A DNA stretch of 16,147 bases from Phoronis pallida. Its lineage: Eukaryota > Phoronida > Phoronidae. How positions within the stretch are numbered: position 1 is the stretch's first letter; each line of letters opens with the position of its first letter. Location of the stretch: NCBI GenBank assembly GCA_028565715.1, contig JAOXYC010228681.1, positions 1 through 16,147 on the forward strand, given 5' to 3'. The notes under the pieces were generated by a model, which ran no database searches, was not told the DNA's origin, and saw nothing but the letters and a program-made list of their open reading frames with translations. Below are positions 16,038-16,147 of this stretch, one piece after another. The translations under genes and the position numbers were made by a program.

Positions 16038-16091
16038 CTTTAGTATATATATTAGTACAAAGGTATTGGACAAGTGCAAAGGAAGAGCTTC

Positions 16092-16130
<39 letters not shown>

Positions 16131-16147
16131 GCATATATATATATATA
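16092..16147. repeat. TA dinucleotide microsatellite
   Basis: About 56 bases of TA repeat interrupted only by a C at 16108 and GC at 16131-16132; the part around GC is itself a long palindrome. It continues across the circle into the A/T hairpin at 1-53. The copy number may be inaccurate because assemblies often break or slip here. Confidence 0.9.

Larger units (their letters stand above)
15854..16147. other. Control region, left-hand part (after trnQ)
   Basis: Non-coding sequence that joins 1-159 across the circle. It begins A/T-rich, then has a mixed-composition block (about 15900-16090) holding a 7-bp hairpin TGATAAA/TTTATCA (15987-15993 with 16003-16009; loop GGCGCGTTT), the repeated 7-mer CGAGCAT (about 15963 and 16013), and a 14-base perfect palindrome at 16024-16037. 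It ends in the TA microsatellite. A 60-codon frame across it is only a by-product of low complexity. Origin and promoter roles are inferred from its position between divergent gene blocks. Confidence 0.85.

Noticed and set aside
15952-16134. A 60-codon frame in the control region
   Set aside because: Its end is translated TA repeat and nothing resembles a protein; the start falls in structured non-coding sequence.

Overview
The window reads as a complete animal mitochondrial genome, most likely circular and opened inside its control region. It carries 13 protein genes, two rRNAs and 22 tRNAs, each found once and intact. The reading frames close only under the invertebrate mitochondrial code: TGA = Trp, ATA = Met, AGA/AGG = Ser. 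A tRNA-Ser with anticodon TCT fits the AGN = Ser reading. The breaks that a standard-code reading would show inside nad5, nad4, atp6, nad1, cox1 and others are all TGA tryptophans.

The organism is probably a lophotrochozoan, and mollusc-like. The plus-strand order cox3-K-I-nad3-S1-nad2-cox1-cox2-D-atp8 and the minus-strand order H-nad4-nad4L-(T)-S2-cob-(P)-nad1-L2-L1-rrnL-V-rrnS-M are close to the arrangement recalled for the chiton Katharina and other conservative molluscs. Both tRNA-Leu genes sit between nad1 and rrnL, which is not the arthropod layout. The species cannot be named from sequence alone.

Layout. 1-159: control region, with a perfect 53-base hairpin. 160-5685, plus strand: trnW, trnC, trnG, cox3, trnK, trnI, nad3, a 214-base spacer, trnS1, nad2, cox1, cox2, trnD, atp8. 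5782-8560, minus strand: trnF, nad5, trnE, atp6, trnN, trnR, trnA. 8663-9250, plus strand: trnY, nad6. 9328-11046, minus strand: trnH, nad4, nad4L. 11055-11115, plus strand: trnT. 11186-12410, minus strand: trnS2, cob. 12438-12501, plus strand: trnP. 12494-15853, minus strand: nad1, trnL2, trnL1, rrnL, trnV, rrnS, trnM, trnQ. 15854-16147: the rest of the control region, ending in a long TA microsatellite.

The proteins are core subunits of complex I (nad1-6, nad4L), complex III (cob), complex IV (cox1-3) and ATP synthase (atp6, atp8); the RNAs translate them. The strand pattern suggests divergent transcription out of the control region, plus a second divergent point at 8561-8662. Convergent ends lie at 5686-5781, 9251-9327 and 11116-11185, each a short non-coding spacer that can fold.

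The unusual part is the rearranged middle. atp6 has left atp8 and lies on the opposite strand in a cluster with trnE and trnN-R-A. nad6, trnY and trnP are on the plus strand. Several boundaries rely on overlaps or on stop codons and tRNA ends completed by polyadenylation. I saw no new enzyme system or mobile element.
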